DNA from: Utricularia gibba
Taxonomy: Eukaryota > Streptophyta > Magnoliopsida > Lamiales > Lentibulariaceae
DNA: 64,000 nucleotides
Assembly (NCBI GenBank): GCA_002189035.1
Contig: NEEC01000013.1
Span: forward strand, 2,480,001 to 2,544,000
Direction: 5' to 3'
Of this stretch, positions 60,561-64,000 are shown in pieces. The notes under the pieces were generated by a model. It was not told where the DNA came from, searched no databases, and saw only the letters and a program-made list of their open reading frames with translations. Both the position numbers and the translations under genes were made by a program. Positions within the stretch are counted from its first letter, which is position 1. Each line of letters begins with the position of its first letter.

Positions 60561-61911
60561 ATGGCTGCTGCTCTGGTGTTCTTGTGTTCAGCTTCTTCCC
60601 CGTATCCGCCGCGCCTACACAACGACGACCTCTCAAGCTTCCCGGAGAAAGCGGCGGCGGCGGCGGCGGCTCAGGCAACCTCGAAGAAGCCTCCTCGTCC
60701 ACGCCGCATCATTCTGGTGCGCCACGGACAGAGTCAAGGGAACGTCGATGAGCGCGTATACACACGCGTGGCAGACCCCAAGGTGAATCTGACGCCACAA
60801 GGCGTGGAGGAGGCTGAAGAATGCGGGAGAACCATTCGGAAGTTGATCGAGGGAGATGGAGCGGATGATTGGAAAGTCTATTTCTACGTCTCGCCGTACA
60901 CCAGGACCATCGAAACGTTGAAGAATTTGGCGAAAGCGTTTGAGAGATCGAGAATTGCGGGTGTTAGAGAGGAGCCCAGAATCCGGGAACAAGATTTCGG
61001 TACCCATACTTTTTTTTTCATCGGTCTGTTTCTTTTCTCCGCTGCTGATGGATCATCTTCCTCTTGCGTCGGAAAGGGAATTTTCAGGATCAGCATCAGA
61101 TGAAGATGCATAAAGAGATTCGAAAACGATACGGCAGGTTCTTCTACCGTTTCCCCAACGGCGAATCCGCCGCAGACGTCTACGACAGAATCACAGGTAC
61201 CTCCCTCACTGCCCCAAAAGAAGGATGCTGAGGCATTGATTGCATAGATTCGTTGTTGATCCTATGAAAACAAGGGGAGTTTTATTTAGCTGTGGGTTGA
61301 CTGAAACTGGCAGGTTTCAGGGAAACACTGAGGAGTGATATAGACATAGGGAGATTTCAGAAACCAGGGGAGCAAAGTCCAAACATGAACCTGGTGATCG
61401 TTTCTCATGGCTTAACTCTCCGGGTCTTCTTGATGAGATGGTACAAATGGACTGTCCAACAGTTCGAAGGCCTTCATAATTTCGGCAATGGGAGCATGAT
61501 GGTCATGGAAAGAGGCTATGGAGGAAGGTCATAATGCTTATAAACCAGCCAAGTGTGCACAGACTCGCTCTTCTTGCACATGTGTTCTCTGTTTTTTTTC
61601 TTCAGGTACTGCTTGCTGATGCACCACACAGCCGATGACATGAGGAAGTTTGGATTGACAGACGCCATGATTATCGATCAAGAATGGTTTGTATCAAATC
61701 CAATTGTGTCCCCATGATCCCCAGAGATGAAACTAGCTCTAAGAATTGCATTTGCTCTGAATGAAGGCAAAAATTTGCTAGGCCTGGTGAACTCAACTAC
61801 GACTGCTTGATCACGGGGCCCTCCTACTTCACTCACTTCGATGATGAACTGCAGGAGGAGATTGCGGCAGGTGTTATGACTGAGGAACAGGCAAACTTCA
61901 GAGCCTTTTGA
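60561..61911 (+). CDS. Phosphoglycerate mutase-like protein, AT74 type
   Basis: Member of the histidine-phosphatase superfamily resembling Arabidopsis AT74/At3g05170; the natural substrate is unknown. Exons 60561-60999, 61077-61196, 61314-61527, 61606-61686 and 61767-61911 join in phase to 332 aa. The catalytic motif RIILVRHGQSQGN places the phospho-accepting His at residue 55. YVSPYTRTIET carries the second arginine, FGRFFYRF-like YGRFFYRFPNGESAADVYDR is the plant AT74 signature, and NLVIVSHGLTLRVFLMRW holds the second catalytic His. Residues 31-37 are seven alanines encoded by six GCG and one GCT (60651-60671), between a hydrophobic N-terminus and the domain. The ATG at 60561 is the first in frame. 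The final exon ends EEQANFRAF, as in relatives. Confidence 0.93.
60651..60671 (+). repeat. Alanine-coding GCG repeat
   Basis: Six GCG codons and one GCT in the N-terminal part of the AT74-like gene. Confidence 0.9.
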
Positions 61912-62290
61912 ATAACAGTCAGCTGTTCTCCTAGAGCTTGTTTTGAAACCCACGGTACAGTCTTGGAAGGCCACACACACTCAACGACTCAACCATGTAA
62001 GTAGTAGAAAAACATTAGCAATATGTTGAACCTGGAGGTATTTTGGGAGGTGACAGTTCCTCTTCCCATTAACTCTATGTCTAAAGATCTCATCAGGAAA
62101 AAAAGCACTTGAAAAAATGCTGTTTTTTTGGTCTTGACACCAGCATTTGAACACATTGGGTGGAGGCTGTAAAGCAACACAGACAGACAACTGCTACTAA
62201 CATCATATATTATCATACCAACAACTTGCTTTGTTTCAGACGTCACGCTTACAACTAGATTATCTAATGCAGTGTTTTTTTGCCATCTTA
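61912..62290. other. Convergent 3' flanks of AT74-like and polyamine transporter genes
   Basis: 379 bp holding both 3'-UTRs; no gene or repeat recognised. Confidence 0.45.
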
Positions 62291-63676
62291 TTAGTCGTCC
62301 TCGTCATTATACACCTTGTCAAAGCGAAGCCATTTCCTGGCTCGCACGACTCTCATGAACAAGAACCAGATAATCCCAGCGCCCGTCATCACCCCGGACA
62401 ACAAGAACACAGTTTTGGTCGCCGTCACCATGATGAACAAGAGCATCCCGATGGGGATCAACGATAGTGCAGACAGGGCCGGCAATCGCAACGGCACCCT
62501 GAAGGACCGTCTCTTCTGCGGCAACTTCCATCGCAGGAACAGAAACGATGCGAACTCGAGAAGCATACCTAAGCTATACAAGAAGTTGGCCGATGACACC
62601 AGGTTCGTGTAGCTCAAGGACGAAACCCCGAGGGCTATCAGCGCGGAAAGCAGGATCCCCATCCATGGCGTATTGAACCATTTCGATCTCATGGCAAAGA
62701 AGCGCGGCAGAAGGGCGAGATCCGCCATTCCTTCCAGTTGGTATGAGACGCTACTCAGCTGTGCTTCGAATAATCCGATGGACGATAACACCGCACCGAT
62801 TTCGATCCATAGCTTCAGCCACCCACCCGCGATTAGTTTCGCAACGTCCGCCATGTACCCGGCTTCCCATTCGCTCTGCTCAACGACGATGGCTCCAGTT
62901 GCGGCGAAGAGGGGTATTATGTAGCTCAACGCAATGAAGATCACAGCAATGAACAAAGCCAAGGGAAAGGTTTTACTAGGGTTTTCGACTTCACCAGCCA
63001 TGGTGCTGACGCTGTCCCAATAGTTCAAGTTCCAAAACAAAGTGTTGAACAACAAATTCCAATCTTTTTTCACACCTCTTTCGCCTAAAGAAATCCATCG
63101 ACGGGGACGAAGCTTCGGGATCGCGATCAACGACATCAAGAGAAACGGAGAAAGGGAGAGAATCCCCAGGGCAAGTGCAAAGTAACCCATGATAACTAAA
63201 CCAGTGTAATTCAAAGAAGCAAAGACCAATATGAAGACAAAGTTGGCCACATGGTTCGCCAGCCCGGAGGAGAGCAAAGGGAAGAGCCTCATCAAGTACT
63301 GCATGCAGAGCGATGTGACGGCGGCGATGTTTATCACTCCGGAAAGAAACTTCCATGTCCCCATCAGTGACCCAGCGAAGGACCCAAAGGCACGCTCCGC
63401 CCAGATCACAAACCCTCCATTCCCAGGGTACATGGTGGACAGCTCTGCAGTGATCAGCGCAACCGGGATGCACCAAACGAACGGGAAGATAAGAAACCCG
63501 AGGATTGCGAACAGAGGGCCGGCAGCTCGGATGGTCGGCTCTTCGCCATAGGGCCCGCCGGCAACTTCAAAATAGATCAAGGAGATGAGAGGTATGAGGG
63601 ACAGCTTCTTGGACGCAGCAACTCCGATGGGGGCGCTCGTCGGGAGCTGTTGAGTGTCCAAAGCCGCTTCCGCCAT
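62291..63676 (-). CDS. Polyamine/amino-acid transporter, PUT (LAT/RMV1) family
   Basis: Intronless 461-aa member of the APC superfamily related to the plant polyamine uptake transporters (PUT1-5, including RMV1, which also carries paraquat). Proton-coupled polyamine uptake at plasma membrane or endomembranes is family knowledge. Twelve hydrophobic spans are visible. Marks: [20 protein letters not shown] (the APC Gly-rich first span), [71 protein letters not shown] and FRVPLRLP. The N-terminus is short and hydrophilic and the C-terminus ends NDEDD. The ATG at 63674-63676 opens the conserved region, with no longer in-frame alternative needed. Which PUT paralogue this is cannot be decided from sequence alone. 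Confidence 0.93.
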   Translation of the reverse strand: MAEAALDTQQLPTSAPIGVAASKKLSLIPLISLIYFEVAGGPYGEEPTIRAAGPLFAILGFLIFPFVWCIPVALITAELSTMYPGNGGFVIWAERAFGSFAGSLMGTWKFLSGVINIAAVTSLCMQYLMRLFPLLSSGLANHVANFVFILVFASLNYTGLVIMGYFALALGILSLSPFLLMSLIAIPKLRPRRWISLGERGVKKDWNLLFNTLFWNLNYWDSVSTMAGEVENPSKTFPLALFIAVIFIALSYIIPLFAATGAIVVEQSEWEAGYMADVAKLIAGGWLKLWIEIGAVLSSIGLFEAQLSSVSYQLEGMADLALLPRFFAMRSKWFNTPWMGILLSALIALGVSSLSYTNLVSSANFLYSLGMLLEFASFLFLRWKLPQKRRSFRVPLRLPALSALSLIPIGMLLFIMVTATKTVFLLSGVMTGAGIIWFLFMRVVRARKWLRFDKVYNDEDD

Positions 63677-64000
63677 CGTCCGACAACTACTAGTCTTGGT
63701 GGTTCCAAGTTGAGGAGAAGGGGATCCATGACCCTCCTTATATGTTGTAGTGGCTGAATCTACTGTTCTGGTCTTATGGTAAAAATAATGCTACATCATC
63801 ACTTTATATTTTAATATCTCCATAAGTTTTATCATTTTTAATTCACATATTTTAAAAATACAAATATTTATCATTTTATTTCAAACATTATCATCATATT
63901 CTTCATTATAATGGATTAAATAGTATTTGTTAATTTGGAATTATATTTATTGTAAAGTATTATAACAAAAAGTAAAAACAATCCTTTTAAAACATTGTGT
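63677..64000. promoter_or_regulatory. Upstream region of the polyamine transporter gene
   Basis: On the minus strand a CATATAAGG TATA-like box (63737-63745) lies about 60-65 bp before the start codon, with a short leader. Beyond 63780 the DNA is strongly AT-rich and empty to the window edge. Confidence 0.4.

Noticed and set aside
1-64000. tRNA, rRNA, CRISPR array or bacterial-type operon
   Set aside because: No cloverleaf or conserved tRNA box sequences, no spaced identical repeats, and all genes have eukaryotic exon structure.

Overview
This window is nuclear DNA of a flowering plant, most likely a eudicot. Seventeen intron-containing or single-exon protein genes, all with close relatives in Arabidopsis and other angiosperms, sit in AT-rich non-coding DNA. 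Introns are GT-AG (one GC-AG), and there are no operons, ribosome-binding sites or CRISPR arrays. Gene models were built by reading splice junctions and checking that codon phase carries across each junction. Layout from left to right: a Golgi PMT24/25/26-type methyltransferase (-, 3' end outside the window); the mitochondrial protein GCD1 (-); a small XRCC4-superfamily protein that looks like plant PAXX (+); the purine/cytokinin permease AZG1 (+, intronless); a SWIM zinc-finger protein derived from a Mutator-type transposase (+); the large clamp-loader subunit RFC1 (-, 21 coding exons); a WD40-fused inositol polyphosphate 5-phosphatase of the FRA3 type (+); the AAA ATPase FIGL1 (-); an INO80 complex subunit D-like protein (-); the Sec7 ARF-GEF BIG5/BEN1/MIN7 (+, 33 exons); a proline/serine-rich protein (+); a LEA-2/NHL protein (+); a calcium-dependent protein kinase (-); a WAT1-related EamA transporter (+); a Ycf49-like DUF2499 chloroplast protein (+); an AT74-type phosphoglycerate-mutase-like protein (+); and a PUT-type polyamine/amino-acid transporter (-). 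The neighbours do not form one pathway. RFC1, FIGL1 and the PAXX-like protein all belong to DNA replication, recombination or repair, but in a plant genome this proximity is probably chance. Two observations stand out. First, seven single-base deletions, never insertions, break otherwise intact reading frames in five conserved genes (FRA3-like, INO80D-like twice, BIG5 twice, the proline-rich gene, Ycf49-like). At least five lie in short homopolymers and each is confirmed by exon-phase arithmetic. This looks like a deletion-biased assembly error signature more than five independent pseudogenes. Second, a roughly 1-kb non-autonomous DNA transposon, with terminal inverted repeats built from about 30-bp periodic units and a 13-bp direct repeat of host DNA on both sides, sits between the head-to-head RFC1 and FRA3-like genes. 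It ends only about 30 bp before the FRA3-like start codon. No tRNA, rRNA or autonomous transposon was recognised.
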